Assembly: GCA_009193035.1 (NCBI GenBank)
Contig: SWDT01000087.1
Location: 1-64,000, forward strand
DNA length: 64,000 nt
Source of the DNA: Halicephalobus mephisto
Lineage: Eukaryota; Nematoda; Chromadorea; Rhabditida; Panagrolaimidae
Direction: 5' to 3'
The number at the start of each line of letters is the position of its first letter. The first letter of the stretch is position 1. The translations under genes were made by a program, and so were the position numbers. This document shows, in pieces, positions 12,601 to 23,962 of the stretch. The notes beneath the pieces are model-generated. The model was not told where the DNA came from, ran no database searches, and was given only the letters and a program-made list of their open reading frames with translations.

Positions 12601-14342
12601 GATGATACAGTACACAATCACAAAAAGTTTTCCATGTACTGTTTTGGGGGACATAGATCCATAACCTAAAAACTTCAAAATCAAATTTCAAATTACTGTA
12701 ATTCCAGATTTAAAAATTCCTGCTACAAAAACTTCAGGATTACTGTAGTAGTGATTTTTGAAACAAAAACAACTCCCTTTAAGAGGATTTCGAAGTTATT
12801 GTTACAGTACTTTTACAGTAGGAAATGAACCTAGGTCCCGACACGAAAATTTCAAAGTTATTGTTACAGTACTTTTACAGTAGGAAGTGAACTAGGTCCT
12901 GTCACGAAAATTTCAAAGTTACTATTACAGCAATTCTACAGTAGGAAATGAACCTAGGTTCCGACACGAAAATTTCAAAGTTATTGTTACAGTACTTTTA
13001 CAGTAGGAAGTGAACTAGGTCCTGTCACGAAAATTTCAAAGTTACTATTACAGCAATTCTACAGTAGGAAATGAACCTAGGTCCCGACACGAAAATTTCA
13101 AAGTTACTATTACAGTACTTTTACAGTAGGAAATAAACTAGATCCCAACACGAAAATTTCAAAGTTATTGTTACAGTACTTTTCACAACAAAAATTGAAC
13201 TTGTCTGCCTACAAAAAGTTTCGAAATTATTACATTATTTTTTTTTCAAAAAAAAATTGACTTTTAACGTATAATTTTTAAATTTATTTTTATGTGTTTT
13301 TTGACGATGAACTCTCGACGAGAAAATCCCTGAGGACGGCAGCGGGCCCGTTCGCTTCTGAGTGCAAATGGAACTTGACGCCGAAAAAAGAGCAAAGTTC
13401 AATTTCGACTAAAACTGAACTTATATTTTCTGTTTTTTACCGTTTTTAAAACTAAATTTACTGTAAAAAAGTGATTACAAAAGATTACTCCGTAAGCCAA
13501 AGTCAAAAGAGAACTATTGGTCACTTCAAAAATTTTTTGATTCTCTAAAGTTTTTAGAATCATCAAAAATTAAAAAATTCTTGTCAAGACCATTTCAGAA
13601 AATACTGTAATTTTGAAATTTTATAAAATTCGTGTCGAGATAATTTTGGAAAAAATTACTTTTTAGAAAATACTGTAATTTTGAAATTTTATAAAATTCG
13701 TGTCGGGACCGTTTTGGAAAAAATCACTTTTTAGAAAATATTGTAATTTTGAAATTCTATAAAATTCGTGTCGGAACCTTTTCGGAAAAAATTACTTTTT
13801 AGAAAATACTGTAACTTTGAAATTTTATAAAATTCGTGTCGGGACAGTTTCGGAAAAAATTACTTTTTAGAAAATACTGTAATTTTGAAATTTTATAAAA
13901 TTCGTGTCGGGACCGTTTTGGGAAAGTTATTTTTAAATATTTTAAAAAATTTCCACCGACCGATAGTTGTCAGCAAAGTGCCGGCGAAGAAAAACGCCTT
14001 TCCGAAGCTCCAGACCTGATCCGCTGTTTCGTTTTTCTCTTTCCAGATCCCCATTTCCGCCATGTACCGTATCGAAGCAAACATTTCATCGATTTCGTCA
14101 TATGTGAATCCCTTGTTTAACAAAATTTTTTCGTATTGATTTCTGAGATTACTGTATTCGTCAAAGAGCAGACCTTCTGTAGGACCTTCGATTTTCACCA
14201 TCACAACTGCCCCGATTATTAAGTAAAAAAATATCGCCAAAAATCCGACAATTAGTCTCGTGTTCGTTTCCTGCATCTGAATCCTGTTCATCGGCATCTG
14301 ATTCAGGAGCTTGTTATGAAGTTGGAAAATTTCCAGACCCAT
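9634..14342 (-). CDS. twk: TWIK-type two-pore-domain K+ channel
   Basis: Five exons: 14342-13961, 12665-12478, 12045-11835, 11285-11143, 9729-9634; 339 aa, close to the length of vertebrate TWIK-1. All splice phases match. M1 is about residues 28-50. An extracellular helical cap with an N-glycosylation site (NET, about 104) follows. Filter 1 is TTIGYG (125-130), split by intron 1. M2-M3 come next, then filter 2 STIGLGD (234-240) and M4 (about 261-280). The second filter GLG and the segment [16 protein letters not shown] are typical of the TWIK (KCNK1/6/7) branch, so a background K+ leak channel of the plasma membrane is expected. 'twk' is only the nematode class name; the exact orthologue is not assigned. 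Donors of introns 1 (GTCGGT) and 4 (GTTGGT) are weak. A TTTTTTCAG lies 8 nt upstream of the ATG. Introns are packed with tandem repeats. Confidence 0.93.
9750..10150. repeat. Tandem repeat in K+ channel intron 4
   Basis: About 26-bp units of 'ttaaattaatatacaaaaaaaattttt', roughly fifteen degenerate copies. Confidence 0.8.
10425..11010. repeat. Tandem repeat, about 115-120-bp unit
   Basis: Five copies in K+ channel intron 4. Each holds 'gattcttatgtgttaaaac', 'ttgttatgt' and 'agaaagaaagaatctgaag', and ends with 'gtactgtagggcatgaatga'. This is higher-complexity sequence than the neighbouring A/T repeats. Confidence 0.85.
11288..11590. repeat. Tandem repeat, about 38-bp unit
   Basis: Eight near-identical copies of 'aatttaatttctttattta' plus an A-run, in K+ channel intron 3. 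Confidence 0.85.
12060..12290. repeat. AT-rich tandem repeat in K+ channel intron 2
   Basis: About 50-bp units of 'aattataaaaataaaaaata' plus 'aatttaaaaa', four to five copies. Confidence 0.75.
12745..13190. repeat. Tandem repeat, about 62-bp unit
   Basis: Seven copies in K+ channel intron 1 carrying 'acgaaaatttcaaagttat', 'tgttacagtacttttacag' and 'taggaagtgaactaggtcc'. Confidence 0.85.
13590..13920. repeat. Tandem repeat, about 70-bp unit
   Basis: Five copies of 'agaaaatactgtaattttg' followed by 'aaattcgtgtcgggaccgt', ending 30-40 bp from the first K+ channel exon. Confidence 0.85.
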
Positions 14343-14985
14343 CGTGGAATCTGAAAAAAGTCATTTTATAAAAATTTCGGAAATTAAAAAATTAAAATAT
14401 TTTTTTTAAATTTCAAAAAACATAAAAATTTCGAAAATTAAAGATATTTCAAAATTAAAAAAAATAAAAGTATTTTTTTTAATATTTCAAAAAAGTTAAA
14501 AATAAAAAAGTGAGAAATGTTTAAAAAAATAAAAATTAAGAATATTTAAAAATTTTAAAAAATCAAAAAAATTCGAAAATTAAAAAAAAATAAAAATATT
14601 TTAAAATTTTAAATATTTATAAAAATTTAAAAAAAACAAAAAAAATTTTAAAATTTTAAAAAACCAAAAAAATTTCGAAAATTAAAAATTAAAAAATATT
14701 CCGAAATAAATTTGCACAACCTCTAAAATTATGAATTCTAGAAATGTCTACGAATTCTGAAAAATTATTTGTTTAAAATAAATTTTTAAAATTCAGATTC
14801 TCAGAGTGCAAATGAACTTTCCCACGTCGACACCCGATTCTGTGGGTGTTTCCACAAATTTACGAATTCTATTGTCATCGGAATTGTGTGGCCGGGATTA
14901 CAAACTTAATTTGGAAGGACTTTGAACTTTATTTTCGTAAAATTAAATATGATTGTGAGCAATGAAATCGTTGGAAGAAAGTTTA

Positions 14986-15424
14986 GGTTAGGACAGTGAC
15001 TAAAATGGACTATTCGTTGGGCTCTAAGTCACTATTCTACCGATTTACAAAGTCTAATAGAAATCGTTAGGATAGTGACTGACAGAGACAATTAATTGAC
15101 TTTCCCAGTCATTATCTTGGCAATTTACAGAATGCAATAAAAATTGTTAGGATAGTGACTGACAGAGACAATTAAGTGCTTTTCCCAATCACTATTCTAA
15201 CAATTTACAGAACCCAATAGAAATCGTTAGAATAGTGACTGAGGGAGGCAATTTATTAGTTTTCTCAGTCACTATCCTGACAATTTACAGAATTCAATAC
15301 AAATCGTCAGAATAGTGATGGAGAGGGACAATTTATAATTTTTTATAATCACTATCTTATTGAAAATAAAAATGACCAGAATAGTGACTGGATGACAGAC
15401 CATCCACGTCAGTCATTATCCAGC
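14986..15424. repeat. Hairpin minisatellite, array 2
   Basis: About five units of roughly 80 bp, each 'aggatagtgactga ... cagtcactatcct' with a 20-25 nt loop and the linker 'caatttacagaatgcaata'. The arms match array 1, but the linkers differ. Confidence 0.9.
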
Positions 15425-16527
15425 TGACACTACGTAGTTTGGTCTAACGAACCTCAAAAGATTTAATTTTACTTTTTTATTTTCGCTTGAATGAAAAATT
15501 ACAATTTCAGGAAAAAACAATGGTACTACTTCGAAAGTCCAATAAACAATGGAATCCGGATTTATAAAGAATCAAAAATGTTTTTTTTATAAATTTTTTT
15601 AAATTTGGGATTTTTGAAAATGGAAATTGCCAAATTTCGTTCTAGAAAATCCGCGCAAATTGGAAAACGCCTAGCTTCTCGTTTTCCCGTTTTTGGATGG
15701 CTCGAGAATCCGAGAATCTCGAGTGTTTGCTTTCCTGCCAGATTGAGATGCCAAAAGCCAATTCTCAGTTTGGCCTATTTTTCATTTGAACAAAAAAATC
15801 GACAATTCTCATTTCGAAAAAATTTAAAATTATCCAACTTCGGTCCTGACACGAAAAATTATTTAATATTTTTTTATAAAAATTAAAATTTCTTAAATAT
15901 CAAAAAAATTAAAAATTCAAAAAAATTTTAAAATTTTTAAAATTATCCAACTTTGGTCCTGACACCAAAAATTATTTAATATTTTTTTATAAAAATTAAA
16001 ATTTCTTAAATATCAAAAAAAATTAAAAATTCAAAAAAATTTTTTAAATTATCCAACTTCAGTCTCAACACGAAAAATTATTTAATTATTTTTTTTACAA
16101 TTTTTAAATTTTTTAAATATATTTAAAAATTTCAATTTTTTTAAAATGGAATTTAAAAAGTAATATCCGTAAAAACATTCGCTTCAGGACCGTGATTTTA
16201 AAAAATTAATTTTTTTCCACAAATACACAAGTGGTACTTGACGAGATTTGAGTTGAAAAATTTTTCGAAAAAAATAAGTATCATTCGAAGGGATCTATGA
16301 ACTTTTCCGACGATTCAAAGTTCCTTAAAAAATGAGATTATTCAAGGATAAAGGAAAGTCTGAAATGAGGGGAATTTCGAGTTATCAAAATTCAAAGTAA
16401 AAAAATTGGAAAATTTCAAAGAATATTTTCTGAAAAATGAAAAGTTTGGATTTCTTGGAAAGCGATTGGAATGTGTAATTTTTAATTCCCTCCAGGCAAT
16501 ATTTTATTATTTCACAAAAGAAATTAC

Positions 16528-17130
16528 AAGGATAGTGACTAAGAAAAACTATTTATTAGTTATTTCAGTCACTATCCTTTCGATTTATAGAGAGTAGAAA
16601 TTATTAGGATAGTGACTGAAAGAAACAATTTATTAATTATTTCAGTCACTATTCTATCAGTTTAGAGAATCTAATCAAAATGTTTAGGATAGTGATTAAA
16701 ACAGACAATTTACTAGCTCTATTAGTCACTATCTTGGCAATTTTCAGAATGCAATAGAAATTGTTAGGATAGTGACTGAGGGAGACAATTTGCTAGTTTT
16801 CCCAGTCACTATCCTGACGATTATTTAAAAAAAAAGAAATAGTTAGGATAGTGACTGAGGGAGGCAATTTATTAGTTTTCCCAGTCACTATCTTGACAAT
16901 TATTAAAAAAAAAAGAAATCGTTAGGATAGTGACTGACAGAAACAATTTGTTAGTTTTCCCAGTCACTGTCCTGACGATTATTTAAAAAAAAGAAATCGT
17001 TAGGATAGTGATTGAACATGATGAAAAATTGCCTAATTCAATCACTATCCTGACAATTTACAGAATTCAATACAAATCGTCAGGATAGTGACTCGATATA
17101 ACGCTTCATCGTTATTGGCAGTCACTGTCC
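16528..17130. repeat. Hairpin minisatellite, array 3
   Basis: About eight units of the same hairpin. One unit (17001-17053) has arms aggatagtgattgaa and ttcaatcactatcct, a paired C-to-T/G-to-A change relative to the other units that keeps a perfect 15-bp stem. Confidence 0.9.
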
Positions 17131-17574
17131 ATCAAATAACAAAAAAAAACATTTTTCAGTCTGTTTCGAAAAATTTAATCCAAATGCGGTCACTCTCATT
17201 TCCGACTCTGAATGAACGACTTTCTGGAGCTAAATGGCCAATTTCCGAAACATGCTTCCCTAGGGCAGTCAAAAGACGGCTCAGACATCATAATGGATCA
17301 TTTTTCATTTTTAAAAATCTGTCAAGTTTTTCTCGAAAAATGGACATGACGATTTTCAAAAAAACTTAATTCTAAAATATTCAAAAATATAAATGTGTTT
17401 TTATATATTCTGCAAAAAACCAAACTGACAATAAAAATAAAAAATAAATAAATTTTTTTTTCGAAAATTTCAAAAAACTTTGAAAACGAAAATTTGTGAA
17501 AAGTTTTGAAATTTTAGAAACAAATCCTAAAAATAAAGATTCAAGTTCACTTTCCTAAAATTTAAGGTAAATAT

Positions 17575-17960
17575 TTTTTAAAAATAATAATAATTGGCAC
17601 AGAGAACAGAACGCCAAACGATAAAATTCAGATTTTTAATATAATTTAATTTTGGCGAAATGTGACTAAATATTTATTTTCATTTCACTAAAACCTAACT
17701 AAACTCACTTTGTTAAAAAATGATTGGCACAGAGAACAGAACGCCAAAAGATAAAATTCAGATTTTTAATAATTTAATTTTGGCGAAATGTGACTAAATA
17801 TTTATTTTCATTTCACTAAAACCTAACTAAACTCACTTTGTTAAAAAATGATTGGCACAGAGAACAGAACGCTAAAAGATAAAATTCAGATTTTTAATAT
17901 AATTTAATTTTGGCGAAATGTGATTAAATATTTAGTTACATTTCGCCAAAAATAATCCAT
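17575..17960. repeat. Tandem repeat, about 140-bp unit, three copies
   Basis: Near-identical copies containing 'attggcacagagaacagaac' and 'tttggcgaaatgtgactaaa'. Confidence 0.9.
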
Positions 17961-18188
17961 ATTTTTTGTTCAAATTTTATCTTTTATTTCCGTGTTTCCT
18001 ACCTCAACTATATCACTTTTTTGACTGAGGTGTGTACCTGGTTGGCGAAACGCGAACGAGCTCCATTCCTTTTTCGTCAATATAAATATATTTTAAAATT
18101 TTAAAATTATTTTAAAATTTTAAAATTATTTTTAATTTTAAAATTATTTTAAAATTTTTTAATTTTTTAATTATTTTCAGTAATAATC

Positions 18189-20413
18189 ATGACATCGGAT
18201 AATCTTGCCTACAAGATTCTTCCAGCGGCTACTGAGGAAATTTTCAACAAAATGGAAAGTTTAAATTTAGTAAGTTTTTTTGACTTTTCATATATGAATT
18301 TTCATTTTTTAACACTTTATATATCGAGTTTTTACTTTTTTAAAATTTTTCATATATGAATTTTCATTTTTTTGACTTTTCACATATGAATTTTTATTTT
18401 TTTAACTTTTCATATATCGAATTTTTACTTTTTTGAAATTTTTTATATATGAATTTTGACTTTTTTAAAATTTTTCATATATGAATTTTCATTTTTTTGA
18501 CTTTTTTAAATTTTTCATATATGAATTTTGACTTTTTTAAAATTTTTTATATATGAATTTTCATTTTTTTGACTTTTTTAAACTTTTCATATATGAATTT
18601 TCATTTTTTTAAAATTTTTCATATATGAATTTTCATTTTTTTGACTTTTCATATATCAGATTTTTCAGGGACAGTGCCATGAGCTAAAAAATCATATTGT
18701 GGATGTTTTGGAGAAAGTTGGTATAATTCTTGGAGCTCAGGAAGAAAATCGAAATTCGATTTTGAAGACGGTTCTGAACGATTTCGACAATTTAAATAAA
18801 TCGGTTTTTTAAATTTTAAAAAATTATTTTACAAAGAATTTTTTAGGTCAAATTAGGGGAAGTTAACATGGAATTGAACGACTTGAAAAATGAAAATCAA
18901 AAGTTAAAAAATAATGTAAAAGTAATTTTTTATTTTTTTAAGTTTTTTTAAATTTAAAAATTTTAAAAATTATTTTATTTTTAATTTTCTAAATTTTAAA
19001 AATTATTTTTTAAAATTTTAAATTTTTGAAATTACTTTTTTTTAATTTTTAAAATTATTTTATTTTTAGAGATTTTAATTTTTAATTTTTTAAGTTTTTC
19101 AGGAATTAACGAAATTACTCGATGACCACATCAGCTCCGGAAGTGTTCAAAAAAATGTTAATAATCCACCTAATCTCCCTGATCATCCTCAGGTTTGATT
19201 TTCACAAATTACAGTATACTCCAAAATTTCACAAATTACAGTATACTCAAAAATTTCATAAATTACAGTATACTCCAAAATTTCACAAATTACAGTATAC
19301 TCCAAAAATTTCACAATTACTACTTGGTTCCTTACACAGTAACTACAAAGTAATTCAGATTATTAAATCTCTCTAAATCGGAAAATTACAGTATCCTTTA
19401 TTTTTTGACAAACAATTTTAAAAATAAAAGTTGGAAAAATTAAAATTTTATTTTTAAAATAAAAATATACTAAATACTGTAATACCGTAGTTTGCAAACT
19501 CCGTTGAGATAATTCTAATAATTTACAGTACTTTATTTGTTACTGTATGACGAACTAAGGTAAGCAGTAATTTCGAAATTACTTATATTTTAAAAAGTAA
19601 TTTTATTTTAAACATTAATTTTAAAATTATTTGTTATTTAAAAAACAATTTTATTTTAAACATTAATTTTAAAATTATTTGTTATTTAAAAAGTAATTTT
19701 ATTTTAAACATTAATTTCAAAGTTATTTATTATTTAAAAAGTAATTTTAAAATTACTTATATTTTAAAAAATGAAAGTTATTTATTATTGAAAAAGTAAC
19801 TTTAAAATTATTTATATTTTAAACATTAATTCTAGAATTACTTATTGTTTAAAAAATAATTTTATTTTAAATATTAATTCTAGAATTATTTATATTTTAA
19901 ATAACAATTTTCAGCCAACTATTTCCGATAAAAGATTGAAAGAATTATTAAATATTGAAAAAACTTCGAAATGTTCAAAATGTAAATTACAATTAGTAAG
20001 TTTTAATTTTTTAAATAAAATAAAATTTTTGATTTTTAAATAAAATAAAATTTTTGATTTTTAAATAAAATAAAATTTTTAATTTTGAAGTAAAATGAAA
20101 TTTTTAATTTTTTAAATAAAATTAATTTTCGATTTTTAAATAAAAATAAAATTTTTGATTTTTTAAATAAAATGAAATTTTTGATTTTGAAGTAAAATGA
20201 AATTTTTAATTTTTTAAATAAAATTAATTTTTGATTTTTTTTAATAAAATGAAATTTTTGATTTTTTTTAATAAAATAAATTTAATTTTTTAGAAAGATA
20301 CCTTCTTCCGGCCATGTAACCATTTTCTGTTTTGTGGAAAATGCAGTACGAATATGAAAGAATGTCAAGAATGCGGAACGGATATTCATGAAAAAATTGA
20401 TATCAATTTTTAA
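18189..20413 (+). CDS. Small coiled-coil protein with C-terminal RING finger
   Basis: Six exons: 18189-18269, 18669-18803, 18847-18921, 19103-19192, 19915-19995, 20294-20413. All introns are phase 0, giving 193 aa. Residues 1-72 look helical. Exon 3 (VKLGEVNMELNDLKNENQ) has coiled-coil heptads with many Leu, Glu and Asn. The C-terminus is a C3HC4 RING: C-x2-C (CSKC) ends exon 5; exon 6 gives C-N-H, C-x2-C (CGKC) and C-x2-C (CQEC), spaced 2-11-1-3-2-6-2. RINGs of this compact C-terminal kind (IAP/Unkempt type) recruit an E2 and act as ubiquitin ligases, usually as dimers. Function here is inferred from the domain alone. Introns are full of 'catatatgaa' and A/T repeats. A TTTTCAG precedes the ATG by 8 nt. 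A second RING gene follows 584 bp downstream on the same strand. Confidence 0.87.
18280..18660. repeat. Tandem 'catatatgaattttcattttt' repeat
   Basis: This fills intron 1 of the RING gene, with about ten copies at 35-40 bp spacing. Confidence 0.8.
19195..19320. repeat. 26-bp tandem repeat
   Basis: Five copies of 'tttcacaaattacagtatac' at the start of RING-gene intron 4. The motif contains AG acceptor look-alikes, but the true acceptor is at 19914. Confidence 0.8.
19560..19910. repeat. About 48-bp AT-rich tandem repeat
   Basis: 'aaaaagtaattttatttta' with 'aacattaattttaaaatta', seven degenerate copies in RING-gene intron 4. Confidence 0.75.
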
Positions 20414-20996
20414 TTTTTATCATGTTTAAAATTATTGAAATTTAAATTGTGATAATTTTTAAAAATCGTTTATTCGATTTTATATTTTTTGAATTTCTTT
20501 ATTTTTAAAATTATTCAAATTTTTTTTAAATTAAAAAAATTTGTTTTTTAATTTTTTAATAATTTGTATAATTTTGAAAAATCATATTGTATTTTTAAAA
20601 TTTATTTTTTAATTCGAAAATTGTTTTTTAAAATTTTGAAAAATCTTTTTTTTTTAAATTTATTTTTTTTCGGAAATCTTTTTTTTTAAATTTTTTATTA
20701 TGTTTAAATTTATTTTTTTTTAAATTTATTTTTTTTTAAATTGTTTTTTTAAAATTGTTTATTATTTTTAAAATTTTGAAAAACCTTTTTTTTAATTTAT
20801 TTTTTTTTCGGAAATCGTTTTTTTTTGTATTTTTTATTGTTTTTAAATTTTTCATTATTTTTATTTTTTTTTAAATTTTTCATTATTTTTAAAATTTTTT
20901 ATTGTTTTTAAATTTATTTTTTTTTAAAATTGTTTTTTTTAAATTTTTAAAAATTTTTCATTGTTTTTAAATTTTTTATTATTTTTAAAATTTCAG

Positions 20997-21623
20997 ATGA
21001 AGGGTTTGACTAACCACGAGAAAGCCAAGAACGGGAGATGCCTCAAGTACCCTGGATTCTGCGACAATTTAAATTGTCCGAAATTTCATCCATTTGAGAA
21101 ATGCACCAAATATCCTAAATGTCGAAATCCAAACTGTACTTTTTTACACCCAACATGTGAAAATGATTCTAAGAAAAAAATCTGCAAAAATATTTGTCAA
21201 AAATTTCATCCATGGAGAGATTCGCAAGTTTTATTTTTTTTTATAAATTTTCAAAAAAATTAAAGTTTTTAAAATTTTTCAATTTTCACAAAAAAGTTAA
21301 AAAATGACGAATTCGGTTTTATTTCTTTTACCTAAATTTTAGGATTTTCTAAGAAATTTATATCAAGACGATTCCATAAGAAATTTCACAATATAATTTT
21401 TTTTAATTTTTGAATTTCCCGCGCAAAAGGAGGAATAGTTCAAGAATGGAAAAAATGGCACATCTGATAATTTAACCAAAGTCAACTCGCTCTGTCCTCT
21501 CTCTCTCCTTCGCGCGCTTCTTTTTTCTTTTTTGTTTTCTCTTCTCTCTTTCTCCCCTACTCTCTCTCTCTCTTTCTTTTCTTTTTTCTTTTACTTTTTA
21601 TTTTTCCTTCTCTCTTTCTCTCT

Positions 21624-21676
<53 letters not shown>

Positions 21677-23042
21677 CTTTTACTTTTTATTTTTCCTTCT
21701 CTCTTTATTTCTCTCCTACTCTCTCTTTCTCCCCTACTCTCTCTTTCTTTTACCTAAATTTTAGAACTTTTTAGAAAATCCCAGAAATTTGTGTCGAAAT
21801 AATTTTATAAAAATATTCATTTTTGGTGTAATTTTAGAATTTTGGAATTACTTTGGAAATATTTAGTTTTTTAAAAATACTTTATTTCAGATATTTCGAA
21901 AAACACGAAAGATATCCAAATAATTCTGAATTAGGAAATTTTTTCCTTGATGTTAAAGATGGCAACCAAAACAGATACGGTAGAAAAAATGAAGATGCGA
22001 TGAGTTATCGTTCGCAGCATCAAGTTACGGAGATTTTTTATGTTCTTCGATAACCCGGCTCAGAGAATTTTTATGTTCGTCAAAATATTTCAACAGTGAA
22101 GAGGAATATCGAAAGAAAGGTGAGTAATTTGGTTAATCCGATTCAGATTATCCAAATCGATATAATTGTTTTCGTTCAGCGACATTTATGCCCAGTTTTA
22201 ATTCGAAAATTGAAAGAAATTTTAAATAATTTTATGTTTTGTGAAGAATTGAAGATTTCAGATGTTTAGAATTAGGGTTATTTTTCAGAATCCTCAATTC
22301 TGAAGGTGAATTGTGGATTCTGACTTCAGATTCAGGATCTACGAGGATTATTACGTTGTTACAGTACTTTTTATCCCATCTTGACTGTAGAATTTGAAAG
22401 TAAATACTAGGGATATAAATGCTCGAAATATTAGTGTTATACAACTCAGAATCCTCAATTCTGAAGATCAACTATTGATTTTGACTTCAGATTCAGACTC
22501 TACAGGTCTGATTGCGTTGTTACAAGTACTTTTTGTTCAGTTAGAACTGCAGCATAAGAGTATAAATGTGTGGGATACAAATACTTAGAACGCAAATGTC
22601 CCACAACCAATGCTAGCTTTCTTAAATTCGAACAACAAGTACTTAAAAATGAAGTACTCAGACTCGTAGATTCTGGATCTGAAGTCAGAATCCAGACTTC
22701 TGAAGGTTATTTGCTCATTCTGACCTCAGATTCAGGATCTACGAGTTTGATGACGTCATTAAGCACTTTTTGTTCAGTTGTAATTGTAGAGTCGGATTAT
22801 ACCTGGGACATGGGTGCCGTACAACCATTATTTTGATTACTCGATTTCAGTCTGTCAGAATTAATAAATCCATTTTTTTCGATACAAATCTATGTATCAG
22901 ATGCCGTAACCAGGCCGCGAGTCAATTGTTGGAATGCAACCACATGCCTTACTGTACTGGCTGTGTTCTAGAAGTTCATTATCGATGTGGATTTTGCGGA
23001 AATGAATCACGTCCAGAAGAAGTTAATTCTTTCATAGATTAG
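20997..23042 (+). CDS. CCCH zinc-finger plus RING protein, structure uncertain
   Basis: The ATG directly follows TTTCAG. Exon 1 (20997-21223) encodes three CCCH-type fingers: C-x6-C-x4-C-x3-H, C-x5-C-x4-C-x3-H (the Nab2/ZC3H14 spacing) and a looser C-x8-C-x3-C-x3-H. Exon 2 starts at 21891 in phase 2. The only phase-2 donor is GC (TC|GCAAGT at 21224), a strong GC-AG match. Exon 2 runs in frame to AAG|GTGAGT at 22119 but meets TAA at 22051-22053. Exon 3 (22851-23042) joins in phase 0 and encodes a C3HC4 RING: CIRC, C-N-H, C-x2-C, C-x2-C. CCCH plus RING suggests an RNA-binding ubiquitin ligase (compare Unkempt); this is inference. The TAA may sit in a small missed intron, or it may be a nonsense mutation or sequence error. 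Intron 2 holds a dispersed repeat. Poly(A) signal at 23183-23188. Confidence 0.62.
21480..21750. repeat. CT-rich (polypyrimidine) tract
   Basis: (CT)n and TCTTTT repeats in intron 1 of the CCCH/RING gene. It is flanked on the left by 'ccttcgcgcgcttc' and on the right by 'cttttacctaaattttaga'. The same flanks appear inverted around the GA tract at 61690-61980. Confidence 0.9.
22196..22752. mobile_element. Dispersed foldback repeat, copy 1
   Basis: About 555 bp, highly similar to 28971-29523. It starts 'ttttaattcgaaaattgaaa' and contains internal inverted motifs built on 'gattctgacttcagattca' / 'tctgaatctgaagtcagaa' and 'gttacaagtactttttgttc'. It sits in intron 2 of the CCCH/RING gene. The core also matches the centre of the palindrome at 52453-53260. 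It encodes no protein, so it is probably a non-autonomous element. Confidence 0.75.
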
Positions 23043-23962
23043 CGTTTTATTGTTTTTTGAACTTTTTTGAAAAATATTTTTTAAAAAATGGAAGTACATT
23101 TTTCGGTTACCGAGGAAACGCCAGAAGGTCGACTAGATTCATTTTTTGAATAATATTGGATTTTTTGAAAATTTATAAAAATAATAAAAACCGGAAATTT
23201 TTAACTTTTCTGCAATTTTTTGAAGTTTTCAGAATCTTATGGAAATTTCTAGAATTTTCAAAAATCTTTGAATTTTTCAAAAATCTGAATTTTTTTGGAA
23301 GTTTCTAAATTTTTCAAAAATTCTGAAATTTTCAAGAATCTTTGAATTTTTTTGGAAATTTCTAAATTTTTCAAAAATTCCAAAAATTTTGGAAATTTTA
23401 TAGTTTTAATTTATTTTAAAAATTGCGAGATTTTCGAACTTTTAAAATTCTGTTAAAATTTCTAAAATCAAAGAAGTTCGTTAAGCTTTCTAGGGTCCAA
23501 TAAATGTTTCTGGGAATTTTACACGAGATTCTGAAACTGTAAAATTTTAAAAAACTTTTTGAAATCTTCTGAAAGTCGGAGAATTTGTAGAATTTTGAAG
23601 AACCTTGAAAATTCTGAAACTTCGGAATCTGAAAGATTCGGAAATTTTAGAATTTCAAAGATTCTGAAACTTTAGAATTTGAAGGATTCTGGAATTTCAA
23701 AATCTTAATGATTTTAAAAATTAAGAATCTTTAAGATTTAGAAACTACAGAATCCCAACGATTTAGGGACTTTAGAATCTTCTAGAATCTCCAAGGATCT
23801 CATTGAACAATCTAAAATCTAGCGAAAACCAACAAAAATCGAGGAATTTGAAAATTCGTGTCGAGAAAATTCCGCGAAACATTTTAATTTTCCAACGGTG
23901 TAATTTCCAGTAATTTGCCGTCAAGTTGGTTATTTAAAAATTGAACAAAAACCTCTAAAACA
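23043..23962. other. Intergenic, nothing recognised
   Basis: AT-rich sequence with degenerate 'gaaattttcaaaaatctgaa' repeats between the CCCH/RING stop and the next start codon. No ORF or RNA gene is supported. Confidence 0.6.

Larger units (their letters stand above)
14343..18188. other. Intergenic, repeat-dominated
   Basis: This lies between the divergent K+ channel and RING genes, so both promoters should be here. It contains hairpin arrays 2 and 3 and a 140-bp repeat (17575-17960). 17980-18070 is the most complex segment near the RING gene start (includes 'ctggttggcgaaacgcg') and is a promoter candidate by position only. Open frames at 15605-15886 and 17088-17369 show no domain or splice support. 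Confidence 0.6.

Noticed and set aside
17088..17369. 93-codon plus-strand frame after hairpin array 3
   Set aside because: It begins inside the repeat, has no recognised domain and no flanking splice sites.
21532..21774. Ser/Phe/Leu-rich frame
   Set aside because: Translation of the CT tract in an intron.
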